Shown piece by piece: positions 1-7,885 of a stretch of DNA of 64,000 bases (its first letter is position 1; each line of letters begins with the position of its first letter). Under the pieces are notes generated by a model. It was not told where the DNA came from and ran no database searches. It saw only the letters and a program-made list of their open reading frames with translations. The position numbers and the translations under genes are program-made. The stretch is from Sulfitobacter sediminilitoris (lineage in GTDB: Bacteria; Pseudomonadota; Alphaproteobacteria; Rhodobacterales; Rhodobacteraceae), in the NCBI RefSeq assembly GCF_010667575.1, contig NZ_JAABNT010000013.1, positions 1 through 64,000 of the forward strand, given 5' to 3'.

Positions 1-2
1 GA

Positions 3-134
3 AGGTCTTGGCAGACGCGCAGAGACGCCGAGTTGGCCATCTTCCAATACATCAACGGCTTCTACAATCCGCGACGGCGGCATTCAGCATTGGGCTGGAA
101 AAGCCCGGTCGCCTTCGAAAGGAAAGTGGCTTAA
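3..134 (+). CDS. IS3-family transposase OrfB, C-terminal end (cut by window edge)
   Basis: The third plus-strand frame is open from the first bases to the TAA at 132-134 and gives 43 residues. They include YINGFYNPRRRHSALGW followed by SPVAFE. This is the typical C-terminus of the DDE integrase-type transposase (OrfB) of IS3-family elements, where the N-P-R-R-H-S-A-L-G-W motif follows the last catalytic Glu. The catalytic core lies outside the window, so activity cannot be judged. The element seems to end shortly after, near base 173, and the host sequence resumes there. Confidence 0.85.
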   Translation, partial: RSWQTRRDAELAIFQYINGFYNPRRRHSALGWKSPVAFERKVA

Positions 135-150
135 ACGAGCACTTGGAGCG

Positions 151-173
151 GCATCAAACCGTGACAGGTCCAA
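151..173 (+). mobile_element. Probable right terminal inverted repeat of the IS3-family element
   Basis: Seventeen bases after the transposase stop lies GGCATCAAACCGTGACAGGT followed by CCA. Its reverse complement starts TGGACCTGTC and runs into GGTTTGATGCC. That layout, TG at the tip and a conserved GGTTTGATG a few bases in, is usual for IS3-family ends in Rhodobacterales. The left end is outside the window, so the repeat cannot be paired and the last base is approximate. Confidence 0.4.
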
Positions 174-225
174 TCTGTCTGCGGGTGATGTTCCAGTGGA
201 TGATGATTGGGAAGATGAAGAATAA
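172..225 (+). pseudogene. Possible C-terminal tail of a gene interrupted by the IS element
   Basis: Directly after the inferred IS end an open frame reads NLSAGDVPVDDDWEDEE and stops with TAA at 223-225. An acidic tail like this often closes a real protein, and the frame begins exactly where the insertion sequence appears to stop. The family cannot be told from 17 residues. It could also be chance. Confidence 0.2.
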
Positions 226-274
226 GAGTGTTCCGCTATATTGCAGGCGGATCGCTCAAGTCGCGCAGCTAAGA

Positions 275-943
275 TCACTCCACAACCGGGTAGTACGGTG
301 CGCCCCAGTTTTCTTCTGGGTTCGACATCATCGTGTCAACAAATACTGGCATCAGGCTTAGCAGCAACTCCGCCCCATCTCGGACCTGTTTACGATTGAC
401 TTGGCTGTTCCAAGTGGCTCCTCCATGAACCAGTTGGTTGCGCAAAACATACAGCCGGTCGAACAAGATGCTCAAGAGTTTTGCCGTCTCCTGGCCCTCA
501 ATCGCATATTGGGCTGCTTTCTTTGCGTTCTCGAGGCGAAGTTCCCAGTTTTCAAAGGTGGTGGAGCCGTTGTGGAACTTCCAGAACGGGCCGAAGATGT
601 ATTTGTTGTCGAGCAGATCCTTCACAACTCCCTCAAATTGATACCAGATTTCATGAGCAATGCGTCCCTTGATGTCACAACGGACCAATGCGTCAAAGAA
701 ATTTTGAAAATCAGTTCTAGCAAATGAGCCAGGGTCCTCACCCATGTCCTTCGCATAAGCCGCATTGAACGCAATCCATGCGAAGATGAACGCGCCATCC
801 GGATCGTCATCGACCAGTGCTGCTGCCCGATTCAGCCAGCTAATCGACCGATGAGTGCGCAGATTGAGTTCTGACGGGTTCTGCTCGCGAAGCTGCCGGT
901 GTTTGTCTTGTAGGTAGTCGAATTCTGAAGAGGTTCCAGCCAT
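275..943 (-). CDS. HEPN-motif protein, downstream partner of exonuclease I
   Basis: A 222-residue, mostly helical protein without a signal peptide or membrane segment. Near residues 165-175 it carries LRNQLVHGGATW, which fits the R-x4-H core of HEPN domains (RN-x3-H, with polar residues after the His). HEPN proteins are often metal-independent RNases in toxin-antitoxin, abortive-infection and CRISPR-associated systems. Some are only binding domains. The ATG lies two bases past the stop of the exonuclease I gene, so the two are almost certainly cotranscribed and probably translationally coupled. RNase activity is inferred from one motif. I do not recognise a named family. Confidence 0.7.
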   Translation of the reverse strand: MAGTSSEFDYLQDKHRQLREQNPSELNLRTHRSISWLNRAAALVDDDPDGAFIFAWIAFNAAYAKDMGEDPGSFARTDFQNFFDALVRCDIKGRIAHEIWYQFEGVVKDLLDNKYIFGPFWKFHNGSTTFENWELRLENAKKAAQYAIEGQETAKLLSILFDRLYVLRNQLVHGGATWNSQVNRKQVRDGAELLLSLMPVFVDTMMSNPEENWGAPYYPVVE

Positions 944-945
944 GT

Positions 946-2322
946 CTATCGTGCTCCCATCCGATCTGCCAAGAAACGCTCAATCTCGTCCAGCATTGCG
1001 GCATCATGGCTGGCTCCTGCTCTCAGTTCATCTAGCGCATTGCGTGCCTTGTTGAGGGTCATCCATTCCGTCTCGGGTTGATCCGGTGCATTCCAACGTT
1101 CTTGCAGCCAGTTTTTGTATTTGAGGCGCTCACCTTCAGACAAAAGGCCAGTGGCATAGAATGCAACCAATCGGTGGCCCAGCTGACGCAGGCGTGCATC
1201 CTCAAAGGAACTGACAATTTCCTGCCTGTGCCGCCAATCGGCGCCCTGAAATTCGTTCAAAAGTGCTTTGTCGGACCAATTGTAGAAACCACCAAATATG
1301 CGTTTTTCCACAGGAAGGAGGGTCGCGTCTGAAACCTGAGGGTACCGTGCCGCCATAACCTGAGCCAAACGTTCGCGAAACTGAGGGGCGTCTGCAAGTA
1401 TGCTTGCTCGGCGGGTCTGCTCCTCAGTTGCGGCGTGCGCTGTTAATAGGGCAGGGGACTTGTTAATTGAAACGGAGCGAATGATCCGTGGCGTTTCTTC
1501 CAGCCGGGCAGCCAGCATCTCTTCGTCAGCGGTGATCAGCTCTGAGGGGTCAGCTGCGTCGAGATCAAAGAAAAAAGCCTGATTGGGATTGCTACTCGAA
1601 TATCCGCATAAACACCCGATAGTGATTTGCGGTGGGCCACCGCCAAAACGACCTACCAATTCAAGTGGTTTGAAACTTTCCAGCAACGACTGAACAAGTC
1701 CCTTGTTCCGGCTGGACAGAAGCTCTTTCCAGAGATCAGGATCCAGTTCGGCGATCTTGCGGGCAATATGGATTGTGGCTTCGACGTCTCCGAGTGCGTC
1801 ATGAGCGTTGTGACCCTCGAAGCCATTGAGCGGTGCGAGGCGATCCAATTTGAAGCGCACCTTGCCAGCTTCATCGACTGGCCATTCAAATAAATCTGGG
1901 CGACAACACCACACAGCGTAAACGGCGGTCATGATGTCAAAGCGTGTATTGCCGTTGAACTGCGTTGCGAAGATGTCTGGTTGCAGGTTTTGATAAAATG
2001 CCTGTCGAAGCATCTCTTCGTCGAAACGAATGCTGTTGAACCCAGTCCAGATCACAGGTGACCAGCGCTTTACCAGCTCCGCCAGCGACTGTGTGAACTC
2101 AAAGAAATTGGGCAGGTTCTCGTCTAGCAGTTGCGCAGGGCGCAAGCCCGTCACGGCCAAAGCCTGCGGAGATGGGATGATATGGGGTGCTAAGCGGCAA
2201 CGCAAATTCACCCGCTCAATCTCATTGAATTCCGCATCCGTGAGGATCGCCGCAAATTGCATAGGGTGATCAAACGCGGGCGTTATTCCTGTAGTTTCGA
2301 GATCGTAAAATGCGAAATTCAT
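946..2322 (-). CDS. sbcB: Exodeoxyribonuclease I (SbcB/ExoI-type 3'-5' ssDNA exonuclease)
   Basis: A 458-residue DnaQ-fold (DEDD) exonuclease. Motif I is DLETTG at residues 7-12, followed by a segment closely like E. coli ExoI (PAFDHPMQFAAI, then LITG-like AVTGLRP). GFNSIRFDEEMLRQAFYQN near residue 95 is ExoI motif II, and AHDALGDVEAT near 173-183 supplies the His/Asp of motif III. The length matches ExoI (about 475 residues), so the SH3-like and C-terminal helical domains are probably present. ExoI digests single-stranded DNA from the 3' end in recombination and mismatch repair. It is not common in alphaproteobacteria. Here it sits in an island with a HEPN gene downstream and a divergent AAA ATPase, which suggests a system role and not housekeeping. 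Confidence 0.9.
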   Translation of the reverse strand: MNFAFYDLETTGITPAFDHPMQFAAILTDAEFNEIERVNLRCRLAPHIIPSPQALAVTGLRPAQLLDENLPNFFEFTQSLAELVKRWSPVIWTGFNSIRFDEEMLRQAFYQNLQPDIFATQFNGNTRFDIMTAVYAVWCCRPDLFEWPVDEAGKVRFKLDRLAPLNGFEGHNAHDALGDVEATIHIARKIAELDPDLWKELLSSRNKGLVQSLLESFKPLELVGRFGGGPPQITIGCLCGYSSSNPNQAFFFDLDAADPSELITADEEMLAARLEETPRIIRSVSINKSPALLTAHAATEEQTRRASILADAPQFRERLAQVMAARYPQVSDATLLPVEKRIFGGFYNWSDKALLNEFQGADWRHRQEIVSSFEDARLRQLGHRLVAFYATGLLSEGERLKYKNWLQERWNAPDQPETEWMTLNKARNALDELRAGASHDAAMLDEIERFLADRMGAR

Positions 2323-2388
2323 AAGCCTTCTTAAGCTTCCAGAGAGCGGGCGTCACGCAGAGATACTGTCCTTTCATAATCGACACGT

Positions 2389-2433
2389 CCGTATATGACG
2401 CATCGCGATATTATATCTGGTTCGTCAATACGG
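2389..2433. promoter_or_regulatory. Inverted repeat in the sbcB/AAA-ATPase divergent promoter, possible operator
   Basis: CCGTATATGACG (2389-2400) and CGTCAATACGG (2423-2433) are inverted copies differing by one base, with 22 bases of AT-rich DNA between them. The right arm abuts the ribosome binding site GGAGG of the ATPase gene (ATG at 2441). A factor bound here could control both divergent transcripts. The WYL protein encoded at 4577 is the obvious candidate, but that is inference. Confidence 0.4.
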
Positions 2434-2440
2434 AGGTTAC

Positions 2441-4477
2441 ATGACGAACAGATACGAACAGAGATATTTGATTGACTTGGCTCACAGGCTTGCCACGCGC
2501 TTTACGGCCCGCAGTGTTATGGCGCTGGAACTTTCAAGCTGGACTGAGGATCAAGATTTGGGGTTCTCTTGGGACACCGACTTCGACCGCTTCAAACGCA
2601 AGGGTGTGCCTGCTAAGGTTTGGAAAGATCTGCGTGCCCACCTCGCGTATCAGTTTGCACGAACACCACGCGTCCGACCCGATGCTCTTGCCCGCAACAT
2701 CTCGGCGCTGGCAGCGCATATGGGACTTGGAAAGAATGAAGAGGAAATCTTCGCCCTGGCAATTCGCGCAGCTCGTAGCGGACCGGTCAAATCTCTGTGC
2801 TCAGCATTAACAGATGAGGCCCGGATTCCAGTCGAAGACGCTGTTGTTCATCTGACTGGGCTCTCACCTGCGCAGGTGCGAAAAGCTTTGTCCAACTCAG
2901 GACGACTGATGGTCTCTGGTCTACTGCAATTTGAAAGACCTCCGTTTACTGGGCTTGGCCTTTTACCTTCCGATCGCTTGCTGGTGGCACTTGAGCCGCC
3001 TTCCCGTGGGCTTGAGGACATTCTGGGCATGCTCTTTGCCACGACCGAACCGGCATCGGTCACCTGGGAAGACTTCGGTCATCTGGGACAGGGCCGGGAC
3101 TTCGCATTCCGGTTGCTACAGGGTGGACTAAAGCGGCAGGAAAAGGGCGTGAACATTCTGCTTCATGGTGCGCCGGGGACGGGAAAAACTGAGCTTTGCA
3201 AAGTGCTCGCTGAAAGGCTTGGCGCAAGTCTCCACGCTGTTGGTGAAACAGACGATGATGGCGAAGAGCCGACACGGTTTGAGAGGTTACAGCAACTGCG
3301 TCTCGGTCAACGGCTACTCGGTGATCAAGGCAACAGCATCATCCTGTTCGACGAGATGGAAGACCTGTTCCCTGGGCTCGACAATGGGCTCTTCGGAGTC
3401 TCGTTGCGTCGGTCTGGCTCAAAGGTCCATACCAACCGCCTAATTGAGGGCAACCCTGTGCCGACCCTCTGGACGACAAACAACATCAGCGACTGCGATC
3501 CAGCGTTTCTGCGTCGGATCAGCTTTACGCTGGAGTTGCGTACACCCCCGGTCGCTGTTCGTGCCAGGGTATGGCAAAAACTCGCAAGGCAGCATCAGGT
3601 GCCACTGTCCCAAGACCTGTGTTTCGAATTGGCACACAGCATGGAGGATGCACCGGCACTGGCCAACAGCGCCCTTCGCGCGGTGCGCATCGCTCGTGGC
3701 GGAACAGATGACGTGAGACTGGCTGCAACCGCCATTTCTCGGGCTGTACGTGGGGGCCATACTCCGTTGATCTCGCACAGCGCTGTTCATTTTGATCCGG
3801 AACTGGCGAATGCAGACCATGACCTCAGCTTGATCACGCAGCGTTTCGTCACTTGCGGTCCAGCCGATACAGGTGGACTTTGCCTCAGTGGACCGCCTGG
3901 GACCGGCAAGAGCGCCTTCGCACGCTACCTTGCAGAATGTTTGCACATGCCTGTCCTCGAGCGGCGTGCCTCTGACCTGCTCGATCGTTATGTCGGGGGA
4001 AGCGAACGCAACATTGCAGATGCCTTTGCAGAAGCGCGTGACACCAGCGCCTTTCTTGTATTCGACGAAGCGGACTCGCTGCTTGGCTCCCGCAATGGCG
4101 CCTCTCATCGCTGGGAAATCTCACAAGTGAATGAAATGCTCACTTGGATGGAGAACCACCCTCTACCTTTTGCTTGCACCACAAATCTTGTTGATCAGCT
4201 GGACCCTGCCACAGCACGGCGCTTCAGCCTGCGGATCGGTTTTCTGCCGCTGAATCTCAAGCAGCGCCAAGCCTGTTTTCGGCGGTTCTTCCATGCTGAT
4301 CCGCCTGTGGGACTCCAATTGCTTGACCAGTTAACGCCCGGAGATTTCGCAGTCGTGGCCAAGCGGTGCACTTTGCTGGGCATAACAGAGCCTGCGGTTA
4401 TCGTGAACGAGCTGACCCGGGAACAAACGTCCAAACCAAACGCAAACAATCCAATCGGATTCCGAGCAGTGAGTTAA
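2441..4477 (+). CDS. Twin AAA-module ATPase (SpoVK/COG0464-like)
   Basis: A 678-residue cytoplasmic protein with two AAA modules. Module 1 has Walker A GAPGTGKTE near residue 242 and Walker B ILFDEMEDLFPG near 303. Module 2 has Walker A GPPGTGKSA near 483, Walker B FLVFDEADSLLG near 538, a sensor-type segment ACTTNLVDQLD, and an arginine pair (ATARRFSLRI) fitting the second region of homology. The N-terminal 220 residues are helical and unassigned. Such proteins form hexamers that remodel proteins or DNA complexes. Start: ATG preceded by GGAGG four bases away. It is divergent from sbcB and 99 bases upstream of the WYL gene. The target is unknown. I read it as the motor of a defence or repair module. 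Confidence 0.8.
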   Translation: MTNRYEQRYLIDLAHRLATRFTARSVMALELSSWTEDQDLGFSWDTDFDRFKRKGVPAKVWKDLRAHLAYQFARTPRVRPDALARNISALAAHMGLGKNEEEIFALAIRAARSGPVKSLCSALTDEARIPVEDAVVHLTGLSPAQVRKALSNSGRLMVSGLLQFERPPFTGLGLLPSDRLLVALEPPSRGLEDILGMLFATTEPASVTWEDFGHLGQGRDFAFRLLQGGLKRQEKGVNILLHGAPGTGKTELCKVLAERLGASLHAVGETDDDGEEPTRFERLQQLRLGQRLLGDQGNSIILFDEMEDLFPGLDNGLFGVSLRRSGSKVHTNRLIEGNPVPTLWTTNNISDCDPAFLRRISFTLELRTPPVAVRARVWQKLARQHQVPLSQDLCFELAHSMEDAPALANSALRAVRIARGGTDDVRLAATAISRAVRGGHTPLISHSAVHFDPELANADHDLSLITQRFVTCGPADTGGLCLSGPPGTGKSAFARYLAECLHMPVLERRASDLLDRYVGGSERNIADAFAEARDTSAFLVFDEADSLLGSRNGASHRWEISQVNEMLTWMENHPLPFACTTNLVDQLDPATARRFSLRIGFLPLNLKQRQACFRRFFHADPPVGLQLLDQLTPGDFAVVAKRCTLLGITEPAVIVNELTREQTSKPNANNPIGFRAVS

Positions 4478-4576
4478 TGGGGCGGGGACCAACACGACAA
4501 AGCGGTCTCTCACCGCGGCCATTCGCTTGAAGCCTTGATCGGTTTGCGCAAGACTGTTCAAAACGGAGTTTTCCCA

Positions 4577-5566
4577 ATGCGGTATGGCCGACTGACAGAC
4601 CTGGTCCGTTTGGCGCTGCAGATGCAGGGCAGGGCGGATGGTCTGTCACTGGATGATATCGGGGAAAGCTATGAGGTTTCGCGCAGAACAGCTGAACGAA
4701 TGCGTGATGCGCTCAGAGATGCCTTTCCACAAATTGAGGAGATCAGCGAGCCGGGGGGTCGCAAACGTTGGCGGCTTCCACCTGGGACAACGGGCCGACT
4801 GGCTGATCCCACCATCGACGATATTGCAACGCTGCATCGGGGGGCTGAACTGGCGCGTCAAAGCGGAGATACCGCAACAGCAGATAACCTCGACACGCTG
4901 TCAGACCGGTTGCGAGCCCGTTTGCCGGGCCCTAAGCGAACACGGCTTGAGCCAGATATTGCAGCACTGCTCGAAGCAGATGGGGTTGCACTGCGCCCGG
5001 GTCCCCGAGAGCGTATTCCTGAAGAAACACTCAACCACCTACGGCAAGCTATACTTGCTGGTGTCTGGATCACTGTGGATCACCGTGCCCGGGCAACGGG
5101 ATTATTGAGCCGGAACGCACGGCTTGGTCCATTAGCGATGTTGCTTGGTGAAGGACGCCAGTATCTCGTTGCTTATAGTGACTGGGCCAAAGATATTCAC
5201 CTGTTCGCTCTGGCAGGCTTTGAGCGTATCGAATTGTCCAATGAGAGCTTTGAACGCCCTGCAGATTTTGATCTGCAAGCCTGGATCCAGCGGTCGTTTG
5301 GGGTCTGGCAGGCAGAACCTTATGACGTGATCTGGCGTTTTTCACCGGAGGCTGCGCCAGATGCGCGAACATACCTGTTCCATGCTACCCAAGAGATGAA
5401 GGATGAACCCGATGGGAGCTTGACCGTGCGGTTTCGTGCGGGTGGGCTCAAAGAGATGTGTTGGCATTTGTTTCGATGGGGGGATCAGGTGGAGGTCCTT
5501 GAGCCTCAAGCCCTCCGGAAATTAGTAGTTGAACAAGTGGAACTATTGAATCAACATTATGTGTAA
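4577..5566 (+). CDS. WYL-domain transcriptional regulator with N-terminal HTH
   Basis: A 329-residue protein. Residues 1-60 form a DeoR/HTH_11-like winged helix (LSLDDIGESYEVSRRTAERMRDAL), and residues 150-310 form a WYL ligand-sensing domain with a WCX-type C-terminal part. I chose the ATG at 4577 (MRYGRLTDL) over the longer frame because CGGAG lies eight bases upstream. WYL regulators are frequent in defence islands, where they repress systems such as BREX or CBASS until DNA fragments or other phage signals appear. Here it follows the AAA ATPase and could act on the inverted repeat at 2389-2433. The ligand is not known. Confidence 0.85.
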   Translation: MRYGRLTDLVRLALQMQGRADGLSLDDIGESYEVSRRTAERMRDALRDAFPQIEEISEPGGRKRWRLPPGTTGRLADPTIDDIATLHRGAELARQSGDTATADNLDTLSDRLRARLPGPKRTRLEPDIAALLEADGVALRPGPRERIPEETLNHLRQAILAGVWITVDHRARATGLLSRNARLGPLAMLLGEGRQYLVAYSDWAKDIHLFALAGFERIELSNESFERPADFDLQAWIQRSFGVWQAEPYDVIWRFSPEAAPDARTYLFHATQEMKDEPDGSLTVRFRAGGLKEMCWHLFRWGDQVEVLEPQALRKLVVEQVELLNQHYV

Positions 5567-5623
5567 GCCGACTTGGTTGAAACTGAGAAATTCTAATTTC
5601 TTGCAAAGGATGAAGAACTTTGA

Positions 5624-6203
5624 ACGATCTATCGTATGCGTCCGAGCATCTGCCAATTTATATCTGATGCCTTTTATGATGGTCGTCTAACAGCCCATGA
5701 AAGTACCTCCGAGCGCAGTCTGAACCTGCAAGGCGTTGACCTGCCGAGTGAAGGGATTGTTATGATCTCGGCTGAGCATGAAGGATGCTCACAGAAAAAC
5801 GTGGAAGAAGGTGAGATCATTAAAGCCGAATATGGTGGCTTGCTCGGCCAAGAGTTCACCGACCATGATGGCACCACACCCCCGATCACCGAAGACGATA
5901 TTCTGGTGGTCACCTCATATTAATGTGCAGGTGAATTATCTGCGCTCGATCCTGCAGGACAATGCCAAGGTTGGCACTGTTGATAAGTTCCAAAGGCAAG
6001 AAGCACCCATCGTGTTGATTTCCATGGTGATATCCAGCGCCGAAGACCTGACGCGCAATATTGAGTTTCTTTTCAGCAAGAACCGTCTGAATGTTGCCGT
6101 CTCACGCGCACAATTTTTGGCGGTGGTGATTGCCAATCCCAAGCTGCTGGAAATCCCCTGCAGCACTGTGGAACAGATGAAGCTGGTCAATACATTCTGC
6201 TGA
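5624..6203 (+). pseudogene. C-terminal remnant of a superfamily 1 helicase (Upf1/AAA_12 type), frameshifted
   Basis: Two frames together read as the last part of an SF1B helicase. Frame 1 (from about 5624, YRMRPSICQFISDAFYDGRL, to 5923) contains EHEGCSQKN and DDILVVTSY. Frame 2 (from about 5925 to the TGA at 6203) contains VQVNYLRSILQDNAKVGTVDKFQRQEAPIV and FLFSKNRLNVAVSRA. In intact relatives VVTPYNVQVN is continuous; here TCATATTAATGTG carries one extra T near 5920-5921. The rest of the helicase, including Walker A, is missing. The family is often fused to a TM0106/RecB-like nuclease. The remnant precedes mcrB and is not expected to function. Confidence 0.85.
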
Positions 6204-6238
6204 CTGGATGAATATGTTGATAGAAAAAAGAGGAAAAA

Positions 6239-7882
6239 ATGAAAAGCCGACTAAAGAATCTTTACAAATACTTGATTGAGAACCGGAAACACGAAGTCAA
6301 AGGCTGGTATGATGCCTATCGTGAGTTTTACGGTCAGGTCGAACAGATCCGTAAACGTATCAAATCAGGAGAAGACTTATCTCAAACTGATGAGGCTTTC
6401 CTGAAGCAGCTCCTCTATGAAAAAAGTAACGGGATCGCTTCTCGCGGCCAGTCTGTTTTAAGCAACGAAAACTTTCAGGCTTTCATCAAAAACAAGGATT
6501 TTATATCCGCGCTAGGAGAATTCATTCAGACCCCCAACAAGGACAACTTCCAGAAATTTAACGATGCGTGGTCTGACCAAGGCAAGTCCAACAATCCGGT
6601 TCTTGTCAATCGTGTGGCGGCAGCCTGCACGCTCGAAGTCTCCGCTACTGTTGATTCCGGTAAGTTTAATCAGGTCTTCAGCTGGCTTATTCGTGAAGGA
6701 ATTATCCCGGCATATCCGGCCAAAGAGGATCAAGATTGGTATTCAAAAAACATTTTCCTAATGAAGATCATCAAAGATGAGTTCAGAGATGAGCTTCAGT
6801 ACAAAAAAACGGATGAGTTTTATCTGAGCCAGTTTGTCTGGATGCTGTATGAAAACCTTTCCAATCCATTCAGCCTAAAAAAGCAGATTGTTAAATACGG
6901 TGCTCCTGGAACAGGGAAAACATATCAAGCTCGCCAGCAGACCTCGCTGCTGTTTGATATCTGGAAAGAGGAGTTTGCTCCAAACAGCGCACTCACACAT
7001 GCAAGCCAGATTGACCTAGTGCAATTTCATCCTTCTTTTAGTTATGAGGACTTCATGGAAGGCTTGCGCCCAGTTCTGGACTGTAATGGAACCGCGCAGC
7101 TGACGTTGCAAAATGGTGTTTTCAAGGAGTTTTGCAGAAACGCTGGAAAGTGGGAAATTGATGTTTTTAGTCTTGGTCTCGATCGGGACTGGGAATCAAT
7201 TACGATCGATGAGCTTCATTCCCATAGAAAAAAATTATCAGGTGATCATTGGCAGTACATCTTCAAAATATCAGACACATCAAAGCTGGTATCCGATGCT
7301 GTGCCTCCATTCTTCTTTATCATCGATGAAGTGAACCGGGCTGAGTTGTCTCGAGTTTTTGGTGAGCTGATGTATTGCCTAGAATATCGAGGCATTAAAG
7401 GAAGGATCAAAACCCAGTATGCCAATTTGAATAACGAAGGCACTGGCATGCTTCAAACCGATCAGGGATACCTATTTTTCATCCCAACAAATATATATCT
7501 GATTGGCACCATGAATACCATTGACCGGAGTGTGGAAAGCTTTGATTTCGCTCTCCGACGTAGATTCCGCTGGGAAGAATTAACGCCGGATACAGGGCTG
7601 TTGAGATACCATTTGACCCAGTTCTGCAAAACCTGGGTCCCTCTGGCGGATGACCTTGAACGGCTGAACACCCAGATAGCCAAGGAACCTTTGCTGGGCC
7701 ATGATTACCAAATCGGTCATGCCTATTTGATGAACTTGAAGTATGCCACCAGCCTTACGGTTGCGGAAGTAAGAGAGCGTGTCTGGGATGATTACATCCG
7801 GCCTTTGCTGCAGGAATACCTACGCGGTACCGGTAAGGAATCTGAGCTCATCAATTCTTTCGGAAAGGAATTCGGGGTTTAA
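6239..7882 (+). CDS. mcrB: McrB-like AAA+ GTPase of a type IV restriction system
   Basis: A 547-residue protein. The N-terminal 200 residues are lysine-rich and helical and probably hold the DNA-recognition region; I recognise no named domain there. The AAA+ core has Walker A GAPGTGKTY near residue 221, Walker B FFFIIDEVNRAELSRVFGEL near 357, and MNTIDRS near 424. That last motif corresponds to the McrB MNTADRS signature linked to GTP use, with Ile for Ala. An arginine-rich FALRRRFRW motif follows near 437. McrB rings translocate DNA and activate McrC to cut modified DNA. The ATG follows an AAGAGGAAAAA ribosome site. Codons are AT-richer than in flanking genes, suggesting separate acquisition. 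McrC starts three bases after the stop. Confidence 0.92.
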   Translation: MKSRLKNLYKYLIENRKHEVKGWYDAYREFYGQVEQIRKRIKSGEDLSQTDEAFLKQLLYEKSNGIASRGQSVLSNENFQAFIKNKDFISALGEFIQTPNKDNFQKFNDAWSDQGKSNNPVLVNRVAAACTLEVSATVDSGKFNQVFSWLIREGIIPAYPAKEDQDWYSKNIFLMKIIKDEFRDELQYKKTDEFYLSQFVWMLYENLSNPFSLKKQIVKYGAPGTGKTYQARQQTSLLFDIWKEEFAPNSALTHASQIDLVQFHPSFSYEDFMEGLRPVLDCNGTAQLTLQNGVFKEFCRNAGKWEIDVFSLGLDRDWESITIDELHSHRKKLSGDHWQYIFKISDTSKLVSDAVPPFFFIIDEVNRAELSRVFGELMYCLEYRGIKGRIKTQYANLNNEGTGMLQTDQGYLFFIPTNIYLIGTMNTIDRSVESFDFALRRRFRWEELTPDTGLLRYHLTQFCKTWVPLADDLERLNTQIAKEPLLGHDYQIGHAYLMNLKYATSLTVAEVRERVWDDYIRPLLQEYLRGTGKESELINSFGKEFGV

Positions 7883-7885
7883 ATC

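Noticed and set aside
3440-4108. 222-codon minus-strand frame
   Set aside because: It lies wholly inside the twin-AAA ATPase gene, whose motifs are certain; it has no ribosome site or recognisable domain.
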